The position numbers and the translations under genes are program-made. From NCBI GenBank assembly GCA_021776095.1, contig JAJFGO010000015.1:1-64000 (forward strand): a stretch of 64,000 nucleotides of DNA. The letters run 5' to 3'. The stretch comes from Kiloniellaceae bacterium (GTDB lineage Bacteria > Pseudomonadota > Alphaproteobacteria > Kiloniellales > J153). Below are positions 27,284-37,093 of this stretch, piece by piece; position 1 is the stretch's first letter, and every line of letters begins with the position of its first letter. The notes under the pieces were generated by a model that was not told the DNA's origin, ran no database searches, and saw nothing but the letters and a program-made list of their open reading frames with translations.

Positions 27284-27610
27284 TTATCGCGCCGCTGTCT
27301 TGGCCGCCGGTTCTTCGTCCGCGCAATAAAGTCGATGCAGAGTACCCAGGATGCTCTCCACCTCGCCGGGGGCGATCGAATAATAGACCGATTGCGCGCT
27401 GCGCCGGGTCTTGACCAGGTCGTCGTGGCGCAGCTTGGCCAGATGTTGGGATAGGGCCGATTGGCTGAGTCCGATCAGGCTGCAAAGCTCGCCGACGGAA
27501 TGCTCGCCATCGGACAGGTGGCAAAGTATCAACAAGCGCCGCTTGTTGCTCATGGCTTTTAGCAATGCCGAGGCTCGCTCGACGGATTTAAGAAAATCGT
27601 CGTTTGGCAT
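27284..27610 (-). CDS. ArsR-family regulator, BigR/SqrR-like dithiol type
   Basis: 108-residue winged-helix repressor: KAMSNKRRLLILCHLSDGEHSVGELC, recognition helix SQSALSQHLAKLRHDDLV, wing KTRRSAQSVYYSI, C-terminal helix ILGTLHRLYC. Cysteines at the end of LLILC and in LYC match the positions of the two cysteines that form the tetrasulfide in SqrR/BigR persulfide sensors; a third Cys is in GELC. No metal site of the classical ELCVC type is seen. It follows the RND pump gene on the same strand. Persulfide or redox sensing is inference from cysteine placement. Confidence 0.75.
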   Translation of the reverse strand: MPNDDFLKSVERASALLKAMSNKRRLLILCHLSDGEHSVGELCSLIGLSQSALSQHLAKLRHDDLVKTRRSAQSVYYSIAPGEVESILGTLHRLYCADEEPAAKTAAR

Positions 27611-27675
27611 GGCGCATAGTGTTGTCAGGCGGGGGGCGGGGTCAAGTCTTGGAATTCACCCCACATACCGGGGCA

Positions 27676-30600
27676 TTACTCGCCGGGCGCGGGTTCCGGC
27701 TGCGGCGGCGCCATGGGATCCCGGCGGGACCGGTCATGGGCGCGGGCGGGGTCGTTGCGCCCTTCCAGGGTGCCGACCAGCATGGTCAGCATGGGCGGGA
27801 TCAGCAGCAGGGTCAGCAGTGCCGACATGGCCAGTCCGCCGACCACCACGGAACCTAAACCGCGGTACAGCTCGGACCCGGCGCCGGGGAACAGAACCAG
27901 CGGCAACATGCCGAAGACGCTGGTCAGGGTGGACATGAAGATCGGCCGGATACGGTTCCGGGTCGCTTCGATAATGGCGTCGTGCACCGCCATGGCTTCC
28001 ACGCGCAGGTGATGCAAGGTCTGGTGCACGAGCAGGATCGCGTTGTTAACGACGATGCCGATCAGAATCACGAAACCAAGCAGGGTCAACATATCCAGGG
28101 GCTGAAATACGTAGAGATTCAGGATCGCTAGGCCAGCGACGCCGCCTGCCGCCGCCACAGGGACCGAGAGCAGGATGATCAAGGGATAGATGAAGCTCTC
28201 GAACAGAACCGCCATGACCAGATAGACGATGGCGATGGCGAGCAGCAGCTCGACCACCATGGCGTTCCAAGTTTGGGTCAACTTATCGGCGGTGCCCGAT
28301 AATCCGATCCGTATGCCGGCCGGCAGCCCTTCCTGGCGCAGGGGCGCGATGACATCTTCGCGCAGAGTGTCGAGCGCATCTTCAAGCGCCATGCCCGGCG
28401 CGGGGCGGACTTCCAGGGTCACGGTGCGGAAGCGTTCGCGGTGGCGGATTTCAGTCGGGCCCGCGGTCAGGATTATATCGGCGAGCGAACCGGCGGGCAC
28501 GATTTGGCCATTGGCGGTGACTACCGGCAAATTAGCGATGCCTTGGGTCTGGGTCACGTTCCGCTCGGGCCCCTGAATAACCAAGTCGATACGCTCGCCG
28601 CCCGCAGTCACCTCGGCGATACGCAGACCGTCGTTAAAGGCATCGATGGTTTCGGCCAGTTCGCGGGCGCTGACGCCGTTGTCGTTCAGCCGCGCGCGCT
28701 TGGGGATCGCGCGGACCTCGGGGGCGCCAAGCTCCAGGCCTGGATTGGGGCGAAATTGATTGCCTTCGTCGAGGGGCAGGGCCTGTATGACCTTGTCCGC
28801 CGCCCGCCCGGCGACCGCGAGTATCTCGTCCAAATTCTGACCTGAAATATCGAGCTCGATCTTGCGCCCGCCGCCGATGCCTCGGCCGAAGATCGAAGGT
28901 TGATTGATGAAACCGAAGGTTCCCGGTTCGCGGAACACGGGCTCGCGCAGGACCGGAATCAACTCACCGACCCGTTGCGGATCGACCGAAATCGCGCCCA
29001 GGAAGGTACTCGCACGGGTGGCCACGAAGAAAAAGCGCTCGATCTTCGGCGGCTCCCCCGGTTTCGATTCGCGCCCCGAAACCATGGCCCATTGGGGCTT
29101 AATCTCGCTTTCGATCTGCTCGGCGATTTCGGTCATGGTGGCCAAGTTGTAGCCGGGCGGCGGAATGATAATGCCGAAGACCAGGTTCCGGTTGCCCTCC
29201 GGCAAGTATTCCAGCTTGGGCAGGAAGTGCCAGGTACCCACGGCGGCGGCGAGAGTAATGACCGCGACCACGCTAAAGGCCAGGAAACGGCTGCGCACGA
29301 CCGCCTGAATAAAACCCATGACGGCGGCGATGAAACCGCGCGCCAGATAATCGAGGCCGGGCAGGGCTTGCCGCCGGGGCCGGTTTTCGCCGTCTTTCGT
29401 CCGGCCGAATTCGAACACCTTCTTTGACAGCGCCGGGATCACGGTGATGGAGACCACAAGGGACAAGAGAACAGAGACCGATATGGCGACCGCGATATCG
29501 CGGAACAGCTGGCCGATTTCCAACTTCATAACCAGGATCGGAATGAACACCATGACCGTGGTCAGGGCCGAGACCAGGACCGCGCCCCAGACCTCTTTCG
29601 TGCCCCGGTAGGCGGCTTCTTTTGCGCTTCGTCCCAACTCGCGGTGGCGGTAGATATTTTCCAAAACCACGATGGCCGCATCGACCACCATGCCGACCGC
29701 GAAGGCCAGACCGGCCAGGGAGATGACGTTGATGGAGCGGCCCAAGGCCGCCATGGCCACAAAGGCGCCGATCACCGATACCGGAATCGCGATGGAGATA
29801 ATCAGGGTCGCGCGGGGCGAGCGCAGGAACAGTAAAAGAATTGCGATGGCCAGCGAACCGCCGATGTAGATGTTCTGCTTCACAAGATCGATGGACGAAT
29901 TGATATACACGGTCTCGTCGTAAACCTGTTGCAGGGTCAGGTCGGCCACCGGAAGCGGGCCGTCGTTCAACTCGCGGACCGCCGCGCGGATGCCTTCCAT
30001 GACCTCGATGACATTGGCGCCGGTTTCGCGTAGGGCGTTAAAGGCGATCGAGGCCTTACCCTGCGTGCGTATGGTCGCGGTCGGGTCCGTATAACCGAAG
30101 GCGACTTCGGCCACGTTGCCCAGGGTGACCCGGGCCAGGCCGCCGCCCGTGGCGCTGCCGGAGGTGCGCAGGACCACATCGCGCACCGCGTCCAGGGTGT
30201 TCAGCTCGCCCTCCGTGCGCACGACATAGCGGCGCTTGCCTTCGTCCACGTCGCCGGCGGACATGGAGACATTGGCGGCGCGCAATGAAGCTACGACCTG
30301 GCTCAGCGTCAGGCCGTAGCGGGCCAACAAACGCGGCTCGACGGTAACCTGGATTTCGCGTTCGCTGCCGCCGAATACATTCACCCGGCTGACACCGGCC
30401 ACGCGCTCTATGCGGTCCTTGACTACATCGTTGATAAAATCGCCGAATTCGTGAATCGGGCGCTCGTTGCCCTCGCGCCGGTTGACGATGAACCAGGCGA
30501 TGGGGCTGTCTTCGCTGCCGGCGGTATCCAGGGTCGGTTCGTTGGCTTCGTCCGGGTAGCCGTTAACCCGGTCGAGCCGGTTGGAAACCAGCAGCAAGGC

Positions 30601-30909
30601 GCGGTCCATGTTGGCGCCGATATCGAATTCCAGGGTTAGGCGCGACCGCCCAGGTTCGGCCCGGCCGGTAATCTCCTCCAGGCTTTCCAGGCCCGCCATC
30701 TCTTCTTCTTGCCGGTTGAGGATTTCCCGTTCGATTTCGGCCGGCGCGGCGCCCGGCCAGGTCGTGGTCACGGTTATCACCGGCCGGTCGACATCGGGCG
30801 CCAGTTGGATGGGGATCGCCTGCAAGGCCACGATCCCGAACAGAACCACCATCAAAACCGCGGCGACGACCGCGATGGGCCGCTCTATGGAGAGGCGGAT
30901 CAGGTTCAA
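27676..30909 (-). CDS. RND efflux transporter (HAE/MdtB-like) with altered proton-relay motif
   Basis: 1077-residue RND permease: N-terminal MNLIRLSIERPIAVVAAVLMVV, PGAAPAEIEREILNRQEEEMAG, TM4 GMVVDAAIVVLENIYRHRELG, C-terminal TM10 ILIGIVVNNAILLVHQTLHHL. Compared with AcrB the TM4 Asp-Asp pair is Asp-Ala and the TM10 Lys position is Asn, a pattern shared with some MdtB/SwrC-type members. The first gene of its operon is the adaptor upstream (overlap 4 nt). Substrate unknown. Clearly a different subfamily from the 15154-18282 pump. Confidence 0.92.
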   Translation of the reverse strand: MNLIRLSIERPIAVVAAVLMVVLFGIVALQAIPIQLAPDVDRPVITVTTTWPGAAPAEIEREILNRQEEEMAGLESLEEITGRAEPGRSRLTLEFDIGANMDRALLLVSNRLDRVNGYPDEANEPTLDTAGSEDSPIAWFIVNRREGNERPIHEFGDFINDVVKDRIERVAGVSRVNVFGGSEREIQVTVEPRLLARYGLTLSQVVASLRAANVSMSAGDVDEGKRRYVVRTEGELNTLDAVRDVVLRTSGSATGGGLARVTLGNVAEVAFGYTDPTATIRTQGKASIAFNALRETGANVIEVMEGIRAAVRELNDGPLPVADLTLQQVYDETVYINSSIDLVKQNIYIGGSLAIAILLLFLRSPRATLIISIAIPVSVIGAFVAMAALGRSINVISLAGLAFAVGMVVDAAIVVLENIYRHRELGRSAKEAAYRGTKEVWGAVLVSALTTVMVFIPILVMKLEIGQLFRDIAVAISVSVLLSLVVSITVIPALSKKVFEFGRTKDGENRPRRQALPGLDYLARGFIAAVMGFIQAVVRSRFLAFSVVAVITLAAAVGTWHFLPKLEYLPEGNRNLVFGIIIPPPGYNLATMTEIAEQIESEIKPQWAMVSGRESKPGEPPKIERFFFVATRASTFLGAISVDPQRVGELIPVLREPVFREPGTFGFINQPSIFGRGIGGGRKIELDISGQNLDEILAVAGRAADKVIQALPLDEGNQFRPNPGLELGAPEVRAIPKRARLNDNGVSARELAETIDAFNDGLRIAEVTAGGERIDLVIQGPERNVTQTQGIANLPVVTANGQIVPAGSLADIILTAGPTEIRHRERFRTVTLEVRPAPGMALEDALDTLREDVIAPLRQEGLPAGIRIGLSGTADKLTQTWNAMVVELLLAIAIVYLVMAVLFESFIYPLIILLSVPVAAAGGVAGLAILNLYVFQPLDMLTLLGFVILIGIVVNNAILLVHQTLHHLRVEAMAVHDAIIEATRNRIRPIFMSTLTSVFGMLPLVLFPGAGSELYRGLGSVVVGGLAMSALLTLLLIPPMLTMLVGTLEGRNDPARAHDRSRRDPMAPPQPEPAPGE

Positions 30910-32117
30910 GACGATTCCCCGGCGATTCGCAGCTTGGCGCCCGGCCTTAGGCGTTCGTTACCGCGCACCACGGCTTTGTCGCCGGCGGCCAGGCCTTCGA
31001 TAACCTCGAAGCGGCCGCCGATGGCCGCGCCTAGAACCACCGGCCGGACTTGCGCCTCGCCCTCGGCCGCCACATACACGATGTTCTGGCCAAGCCGGAG
31101 TATGACCGCGTCTTTATGGACCGTCAGAACCTGGCGTGCGGAACCCATGGGAATTTCTATGGTCACCGACTGGTTGTGCGCCAGACTGCGCCGCGTGACG
31201 CCGATGTTGGGGATCAGGCGGACCGTGCGGGTCCGGGTCAGCGGGTTCTCCGATGGCAGAATCGCGCGCACGACGGCGGTGTGCCGGGTGCCGTCGTCCA
31301 GGGCCGCGCCGACCTCGATCCCCGGTTCCAGACCCGCCAGGTTTTGGAACGGCACCTCGACCTCAATCTCCAGCTCCCGGTCCCCGATCATGCGCAGCAT
31401 GGGGTCGCCGCCCTGGACATAGGCGCCGGCCTCGGTCAGGCGCTCGGTCACCACACCCGCGTAGGGCGCCTTGATGAGAGCGTCGCCCAGGTTGATTTCC
31501 GCCAGATCGAGATCGGCCTGGGCGCTGGCGGCGGCGGAGTCCGCTTGGCGCAGCCCGGCCTGGGCGATGGCGACCTGCTGGCGGCTATCGTCGTAGCGCG
31601 CCTGGTTGAAGGCGGCCGATTTGCGTAATCCCTCCATGCGTTTGAAGTCCAGCTTGGCCAATTCGATTTCGGCCAGGGCCTTGCCTCTTTGCGCCCGCGC
31701 CTCGGCCAAGCCGCCGGCGGCGATATCGCGCCGCGCCTTGAGGACGGCGGAGTCGAGTTCGGCCACCACTTGCCCGGCCTCGATCCGGTCGCCGACCTCG
31801 ACCTTGAAGGCCATAACCGGGCCCCCGATTTGGGCCGCGACGATGCCCAATTTTTGCGCGACAATACGCCCCAGTACCGGCACCGACTGGTTCAAGGGCA
31901 CCAGGCGAACCTCGTCCACGCGCACCAAGGATTCGGGCGCCTGGGCCCAAGCCGGGGCCCATATCCCGGCGAGGAATAGCATGGCGGCGGCCAGCGCATG
32001 GCGCCATAAGGATAAGGCGTGGGTGTGGGCGGCCAGGGGAGCCTCCGGGCAATTAAGAGCAAAACTCCCAGAGTATTCTGGGCGCGGACCCTTGAAATAT
32101 GGCGCGCAGTCTAGCAC
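30906..32117 (-). CDS. RND efflux periplasmic adaptor subunit
   Basis: 403 residues as drawn. A hydrophobic export signal (HALAAAMLFLAGIWAPAWAQA) precedes the adaptor body: VPVLGRIVAQKLGIVAAQIGGPV, alpha-hairpin with LAEARAQRGKALAEIELAKLDF...AASAQADLDLAEINLGDALI, APYAGVVTERLTEAGAYVQGGDPML, and beta-barrel/proximal domains. The stretch before the signal is unusually long, so the true start is uncertain; ATG 32117 is the only upstream ATG in frame. It overlaps the RND gene by 4 nt (translational coupling) and diverges from the HDAC gene with about 60 bp between. Confidence 0.85.
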   Translation of the reverse strand: MLDCAPYFKGPRPEYSGSFALNCPEAPLAAHTHALSLWRHALAAAMLFLAGIWAPAWAQAPESLVRVDEVRLVPLNQSVPVLGRIVAQKLGIVAAQIGGPVMAFKVEVGDRIEAGQVVAELDSAVLKARRDIAAGGLAEARAQRGKALAEIELAKLDFKRMEGLRKSAAFNQARYDDSRQQVAIAQAGLRQADSAAASAQADLDLAEINLGDALIKAPYAGVVTERLTEAGAYVQGGDPMLRMIGDRELEIEVEVPFQNLAGLEPGIEVGAALDDGTRHTAVVRAILPSENPLTRTRTVRLIPNIGVTRRSLAHNQSVTIEIPMGSARQVLTVHKDAVILRLGQNIVYVAAEGEAQVRPVVLGAAIGGRFEVIEGLAAGDKAVVRGNERLRPGAKLRIAGESS

Positions 32118-32179
32118 AAATCAATGGCCGCAAGGCATTAGCTACCATAGGACCGGAAAGCGCTTTAGGATCGTCGGCA

Positions 32180-33106
32180 ATGACCCTGCTATATACACAT
32201 GGCGCCTGCTTCGGGCACGATCCGGGCGCCGGTCACCCGGAAAGCCCGGTGCGGCTGAAAGCCGTGCTGGATGCCCTGGACGGCCCGGACTTCGCGGTCT
32301 TGGAGCGGCGCGAGGCGCCGGAAGTCACCCGCGAACAATTACTCCGGGTCCATTCCGCCGCTTATATCGACCGGGTGCTCAGCGCGATTCCTGAAGAGGG
32401 CTTCGCCAATCTTGATCCGGACACCATCGCCTCCCCAGGATCGGGGCAGGCGGCCTTGCGGGCGGCGGGCGCGGTTTGCGCCGCCGTCGATGCGGTGGCC
32501 AACGGCGAGGCCGGCAACGCCTTTTGCGCCGTGCGCCCGCCCGGCCACCACGCGGAAGCGGAGCGGGCCATGGGATTTTGCCTCTTCAATAATGTTGCCG
32601 TTGGGGCCCTGCAGGCGCGCGCGGTCCACGGCCTGCAAAAGATCGCCGTGATCGATTTCGACGTTCATCACGGCAATGGCACCCAGGCCATGTTTTGGGA
32701 CAACCGGGAACTGTTCTTTGCCTCGACCCATGAAATGCCGCTCTTTCCCGGCACCGGCGCGCGGGCTGAGCGCGGCCGCTTCGCCAATATCGTCAACGCG
32801 CCCCTGGCCGCCATGGCCGGTTCGGCCGAGTTCCAACAAGCCGCGCGGGGTTTGATCTTTCCCGCACTCATGGATTTCAAGCCGGACTTTATCCTGATCT
32901 CGGCCGGTTTCGATGCCCACGCCGCCGATCCGCTGGCGGACTTGCTCTTTCAAGATCAAGATTATGCTTGGATTACCAGCGAACTAGCGATAATCGCTGA
33001 GCAGGTTTGCGAAGGCCGCCTTGTCTCGACGCTGGAAGGTGGATATGACCTGGATGCGCTGGCGTCGAGCGCCGCCGCCCATGTTCGCGCCTTGATGGTG
33101 GCCTGA
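32180..33106 (+). CDS. Histone deacetylase-superfamily protein (AcuC/HDAH-like)
   Basis: 308-residue zinc-dependent deacetylase-fold protein. Start at ATG 32180 (MTLLYTHGACFGHDPGAGHPE). Motifs: CAVRPPGHHAEAERAMGFCLFNN with the active-site His pair, VIDFDVHHGNGTQAMFW with the zinc Asp/His, FPGTGA, ISAGFDAHAADPLADL, and TLEGGYDLDAL. Bacterial members deacetylate acetyl-lysine, acetylpolyamines or other amides; the substrate here is unknown. Its place just before xseB-ispA-dxs is a frequent alphaproteobacterial arrangement. Confidence 0.9.
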   Translation: MTLLYTHGACFGHDPGAGHPESPVRLKAVLDALDGPDFAVLERREAPEVTREQLLRVHSAAYIDRVLSAIPEEGFANLDPDTIASPGSGQAALRAAGAVCAAVDAVANGEAGNAFCAVRPPGHHAEAERAMGFCLFNNVAVGALQARAVHGLQKIAVIDFDVHHGNGTQAMFWDNRELFFASTHEMPLFPGTGARAERGRFANIVNAPLAAMAGSAEFQQAARGLIFPALMDFKPDFILISAGFDAHAADPLADLLFQDQDYAWITSELAIIAEQVCEGRLVSTLEGGYDLDALASSAAAHVRALMVA

Positions 33107-33179
33107 TCCTCATACTTGCCGGGGCGGTGTAAATCCTTACCCTTGGTTTCTAAGAATCGAACAAGTACGAGACGCCGCC

Positions 33180-33434
33180 ATGGCCAAACAAGATCGACAC
33201 GCCGATATCGCCAAAATGAACTTCGAGGATGCCTTGGAGGCCTTGAAGACAATCGTGGCCCGGCTGGAAACCGGCGAGGGAAAGCTGGACGAGGCGGTCG
33301 ATGCCTATGCCCGCGGCGCGAAACTGAAGCAGCATTGCGAGGCGAAACTGCGCGAGGCCCAGGAAAAGATCGAGAAAATCAGTCTAACCGGTCCCGGCGG
33401 CACGCCCGAAACCGAAGCCTTCGATGCCTCTTAG
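33180..33434 (+). CDS. xseB: Exodeoxyribonuclease VII small subunit
   Basis: 84-residue helical subunit of exonuclease VII: MNFEDALEALKTIVARLETGEGKLDEAVDAYARGAKLKQHCEAKL matches XseB in sequence and length. It forms the stalk/regulatory part of the XseA-XseB nuclease; xseA is not in this window. First gene of the xseB-ispA-dxs-tlyA series, 12 bp before ispA. Confidence 0.93.
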   Translation: MAKQDRHADIAKMNFEDALEALKTIVARLETGEGKLDEAVDAYARGAKLKQHCEAKLREAQEKIEKISLTGPGGTPETEAFDAS

Positions 33435-33446
33435 CGTAGGCTTGGC

Positions 33447-34334
33447 GTGAGCGAACTTCGCGATATCCTGGCGCTGCGGGCCGAAGCGGTTACCCGCCGG
33501 CTGGACGTTCTCTTGACAAGCGCCGCCGGATCGCGCGGGCGGGTGATCGCGGCCATGCGCTACAGCGCCCTCGCCGGCGGCAAGCGCTTGCGGCCGTTTC
33601 TGGTCATGGAAAGCGCCAGCCTGTTCGATGTCGATCCCGAACACGCCTTGCAATGCGCTGCGGCGGTCGAGATGATCCATTGTTACAGCCTCATCCACGA
33701 CGACCTGCCGGCCATGGACGACAGCGACCTGCGCCGGGGCCGGGCCACCGCCCACAAGGAATTCGACGAGGCCACGGCCATACTAGCCGGCGACGGCTTG
33801 CTGACCGAGGCCTTCGCGGTTCTGGCCGCGCCACAAAGCCACCCGGACCCCGCGGTCCGGGTCGAGTTGATCGCCGGGTTGGCCGAAGCCTCCGGCGCCG
33901 CCGGCATGGTGGGGGGGCAGATGATCGACATCGCGCCGGATCGCGACGCCCTCGACCTGCCTGGAATTACCAACCTCCAGGCCTTGAAAACCGGCGCCTT
34001 GATCACATTTTCGTGTGAAGCGGGCGCTATTCTCGGCCGCGCGAAGGATTCCGAGCGCCAGGCTCTGCGGTCCTATGCCCGCGACCTGGGCCTGGCTTTT
34101 CAGATTGTCGATGACTTGCTCGATTCCGAAAGCACGCCGGAAGAACTGGGCAAACCGACCGGCCAGGACGCGGCCGCCGGAAAGGCCACCTTCGTCGGCA
34201 TTCTGGGTATCGAGGGCGCCCGCGGCAAGGCGCGGGACCTGGTCAAGTCGGCTTGCGCGCATCTTGCTATTTTTTCGCAAAAGGCGAAGCTTCTGGAGGC
34301 GACCGCCCAATTCGTGTTAGACCGCAAGACGTAA
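33447..34334 (+). CDS. ispA: Farnesyl diphosphate synthase
   Basis: 295-residue trans-prenyltransferase condensing IPP with DMAPP/GPP to farnesyl diphosphate. First Asp-rich motif in SLIHDDLPAMDDSDLRRG, second in FQIVDDLLDSES; also GGKRLRPFLV and the Gln/Lys-rich region QDAAAGKATFVGILG. GTG start at 33447. Works in the isoprenoid pathway with Dxs encoded immediately downstream. Confidence 0.94.
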   Translation: MSELRDILALRAEAVTRRLDVLLTSAAGSRGRVIAAMRYSALAGGKRLRPFLVMESASLFDVDPEHALQCAAAVEMIHCYSLIHDDLPAMDDSDLRRGRATAHKEFDEATAILAGDGLLTEAFAVLAAPQSHPDPAVRVELIAGLAEASGAAGMVGGQMIDIAPDRDALDLPGITNLQALKTGALITFSCEAGAILGRAKDSERQALRSYARDLGLAFQIVDDLLDSESTPEELGKPTGQDAAAGKATFVGILGIEGARGKARDLVKSACAHLAIFSQKAKLLEATAQFVLDRKT

Positions 34335-34404
34335 CCCCCGCGATTGAAGCTGGCGCCGTTTCGCCTGGAAGAATAAGAAGCCTTAGCGGAAAGAAGGATG
34401 GCTC

Positions 34405-36336
34405 GTGACCAAGCTAGGACATAACCGTAAAACACCGTTACTCGACGGCGTGGATTTGCCCGCCGACTTGCGCGTCTTGGAAGAAAGCGACCTGCGCCAA
34501 CTGGCCGACGAACTTCGCCAAGAGGTCATCGACGCGGTGTCGGTTACCGGCGGCCACCTGGGCGCCGGGTTGGGCGTGGTCGAGCTGACGGTCGCCCTGC
34601 ACTACGTTTTCGATACCCCCAGCGACAAGCTGATCTGGGATGTCGGTCATCAATGCTATCCGCACAAGATACTGACCGGGCGGCGCGATAAAATCCGCAC
34701 CCTGCGTCAGGGCGGCGGCCTTTCCGGATTCACCAGCCGGAAAGAGAGCGACTACGACCCCTTCGGCGCGGCCCACGCCGCGACATCGATCTCGGCCGGG
34801 CTCGGCTATTCGGTCGGGCGGGATCTGGCGCAGCGGGACAACAGCGTGATCGCGGTCATCGGCGACGGCGCCATGACCGCCGGCATGGCCTATGAGGCCA
34901 TGAACAACGCCGGCGCCATGGATAGCCGCCTGATTGTGATTCTCAACGACAACGATATGTCGATCGCGCCGCCGGTTGGGGCGTTAAGCGCGCATTTGTC
35001 GCAGATCCTTTCTTCTCAGCCTTATCAATCCGTGCGCCATCTGGCCAAGGTGGTGGCCAAGAAGTTTCCGCGCTCGCTCAGCACGGCGGCGAAGCGGGCG
35101 GAAGAATACGCCCGCGGTTTCCTAACCGGCGGAACCTTGTTCGAGGAACTCGGGTTTTTCTATGTCGGCCCGATCGACGGTCATAACCTCGATCACCTGC
35201 TGCCGGTCCTGCGCAACGTGCGCGACAGCGATTACGAAGGCCCGGTTCTGGTCCATGTGGTGACCAAGAAGGGCAAGGGTTACGCCCCGGCCGAATCGGC
35301 CGCCGATAAGTACCACGGCGTCGCCAAGTTCGATGTGGTGACCGGTAAGCAGTCCAAGCCCACGCCCAAGGCGTCCGCTTATCAAAATGTCTTCGCCGCC
35401 GGTTTGATCGCCGAGGCGGAGCATGACGACACCATCGTGGCGGTTAGCGCGGCCATGCCCTCGGGCACCGGGCTTAACCTCTTCGCGGAACGTTTTCCGG
35501 ATCGCTGCTTCGATGTCGGCATCGCCGAGCAACACGGGGTGACTTTCTGCGCCGGGATGGCGTGCGAGGGCATGAAACCCTTCGCGGCGATCTATTCGAC
35601 ATTCCTTCAGCGGGCCTACGATCAGGTTATCCACGATGTCGCCATTCAAAGCCTGCCGGTGCGTTTCGCCATCGACCGGGCCGGCATGGTCGGCGCCGAC
35701 GGCGTGACCCACCAGGGCACCTTCGATATCGCTTATCTCGGCTGCTTGCCGGGTTTCGTGCTTATGGCGCCCTCGGACGAGGTCGAGCTTATGCACATGG
35801 TGGCGACGGCGGTTCAAATCGACGACCGGCCCAGCGCCTTCCGTTATCCGCGCGGCGAATCGACCGGTATCGTCATGCCGGAACGCGGCACGGCCTTAGA
35901 GATCGGTAAAGGCCGGATCTTGCGCGAAGGCACCAAGGTCGCGATCCTATCCTACGGCACGCGCCTGGCCGAGGCCCTGCGCGCCGCCGACGAACTCGGC
36001 GCGCGCGGTCTTTCGACCACGGTCGCGGATGCCCGCTTCGCCAAGCCCCTGGACCACGATCTCGTGCGCCGGCTGGCCAAGGAACACGAAGTCCTGATCA
36101 CCATTGAAGAAGGCTCGGTCGGCGGCTTTGGAACCTTCGTCATGCACGACTTGGCCGCGAATGGCTTGCTCGACAACGGTTTGAAATTCCGGCCTATCGC
36201 GATCCCCGATATGTGGTTCGACCATGATAAGCCCGATCTTCAAGTCGAGGCCGCGGGCCTGAACGCGAAACACATGGTGGCGGCGGCGCTTCAGGCTCTG
36301 GGCCGGGCGCAGATGGAGTCGCCGGCGCGGGCGTGA
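34405..36336 (+). CDS. dxs: 1-deoxy-D-xylulose-5-phosphate synthase
   Basis: 643-residue ThDP enzyme, first step of the MEP isoprenoid pathway (pyruvate + glyceraldehyde 3-phosphate). ThDP-binding [18 protein letters not shown] with downstream NDNDMS, substrate region [13 protein letters not shown], pyrimidine domain (about 325-490) with [18 protein letters not shown], transketolase C-terminal domain. GTG start at 34405. Length normal. Its TGA overlaps the GTG start of tlyA (GTGA). Confidence 0.96.
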   Translation: MTKLGHNRKTPLLDGVDLPADLRVLEESDLRQLADELRQEVIDAVSVTGGHLGAGLGVVELTVALHYVFDTPSDKLIWDVGHQCYPHKILTGRRDKIRTLRQGGGLSGFTSRKESDYDPFGAAHAATSISAGLGYSVGRDLAQRDNSVIAVIGDGAMTAGMAYEAMNNAGAMDSRLIVILNDNDMSIAPPVGALSAHLSQILSSQPYQSVRHLAKVVAKKFPRSLSTAAKRAEEYARGFLTGGTLFEELGFFYVGPIDGHNLDHLLPVLRNVRDSDYEGPVLVHVVTKKGKGYAPAESAADKYHGVAKFDVVTGKQSKPTPKASAYQNVFAAGLIAEAEHDDTIVAVSAAMPSGTGLNLFAERFPDRCFDVGIAEQHGVTFCAGMACEGMKPFAAIYSTFLQRAYDQVIHDVAIQSLPVRFAIDRAGMVGADGVTHQGTFDIAYLGCLPGFVLMAPSDEVELMHMVATAVQIDDRPSAFRYPRGESTGIVMPERGTALEIGKGRILREGTKVAILSYGTRLAEALRAADELGARGLSTTVADARFAKPLDHDLVRRLAKEHEVLITIEEGSVGGFGTFVMHDLAANGLLDNGLKFRPIAIPDMWFDHDKPDLQVEAAGLNAKHMVAAALQALGRAQMESPARA

Positions 36337-37088
36337 CCGCGAAAGGCTCCCCCAAGCAGCGCGCGGACATCGCGTTAGTCGAACGCGGCTTGGCAGAAAG
36401 CCGCGCCCGGGCTCAGGCGCTGATTATGGCCGGCGCGGTTTTTTCTGGCGAGACGCGCATCGAAAAGGCGGGGCAGGCGGTGACCGCCGGCGCGCCGCTG
36501 GAAGTGCGCGGCGCCGATCATCCCTGGGTCGGACGCGGCGGATTGAAGCTGGTCAAGGCCCTCGCGCATTTCGGAATAGATCCGGCGGGCTTGGTGTGTC
36601 TCGATGTCGGGGCCTCGACCGGCGGCTTCACCGATGTCTTGCTCAGCCATGGCGCGGCCAAGATTTATGCGGTCGACGTGGGCCAAGGACAACTGGCCTG
36701 GAAGTTGCGCCAGGATCCCCGTGTCGCGGTTTTGGAGCGGGTCAATGCCCGCCACCTGACCCGCGATCTCGTGCCCGATCCCATCGGCCTCATTGTCTGC
36801 GATGCCAGTTTTATCGGCCTGGAAACCGTGCTGCCCGCGCCCCTGGCCCTGGCCGCGCCGGGCGCGCGCTTGGTGGCGCTGATCAAGCCGCAGTTCGAGG
36901 TCGGCAAGGACCGGGTCGGCAAGGGCGGTATCGTGCGCGACCCGGCCCTGCATGAAGAAGTATGCCAGCGGATAGAGATCTGGCTGAACGGCCTTAAGGG
37001 CTGGCGTGTGCTGGGTATCGTCGAAAGCCCGATACAGGGCGCCGAGGGAAACAGGGAATTCCTGATCGCCGGCGAGTTGGGGTCTTAG
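36333..37088 (+). CDS. tlyA: TlyA-family rRNA 2'-O-methyltransferase / haemolysin-like protein
   Basis: 251 residues: an N-terminal S4 RNA-binding domain ([28 protein letters not shown]) and an FtsJ-like methyltransferase domain with the SAM motif [34 protein letters not shown], and [19 protein letters not shown]. TlyA of mycobacteria 2'-O-methylates 16S and 23S rRNA; the same activity is likely here. GTG start overlaps the dxs stop, indicating translational coupling. Confidence 0.9.
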   Translation: MTAKGSPKQRADIALVERGLAESRARAQALIMAGAVFSGETRIEKAGQAVTAGAPLEVRGADHPWVGRGGLKLVKALAHFGIDPAGLVCLDVGASTGGFTDVLLSHGAAKIYAVDVGQGQLAWKLRQDPRVAVLERVNARHLTRDLVPDPIGLIVCDASFIGLETVLPAPLALAAPGARLVALIKPQFEVGKDRVGKGGIVRDPALHEEVCQRIEIWLNGLKGWRVLGIVESPIQGAEGNREFLIAGELGS

Positions 37089-37093
37089 ACCCG

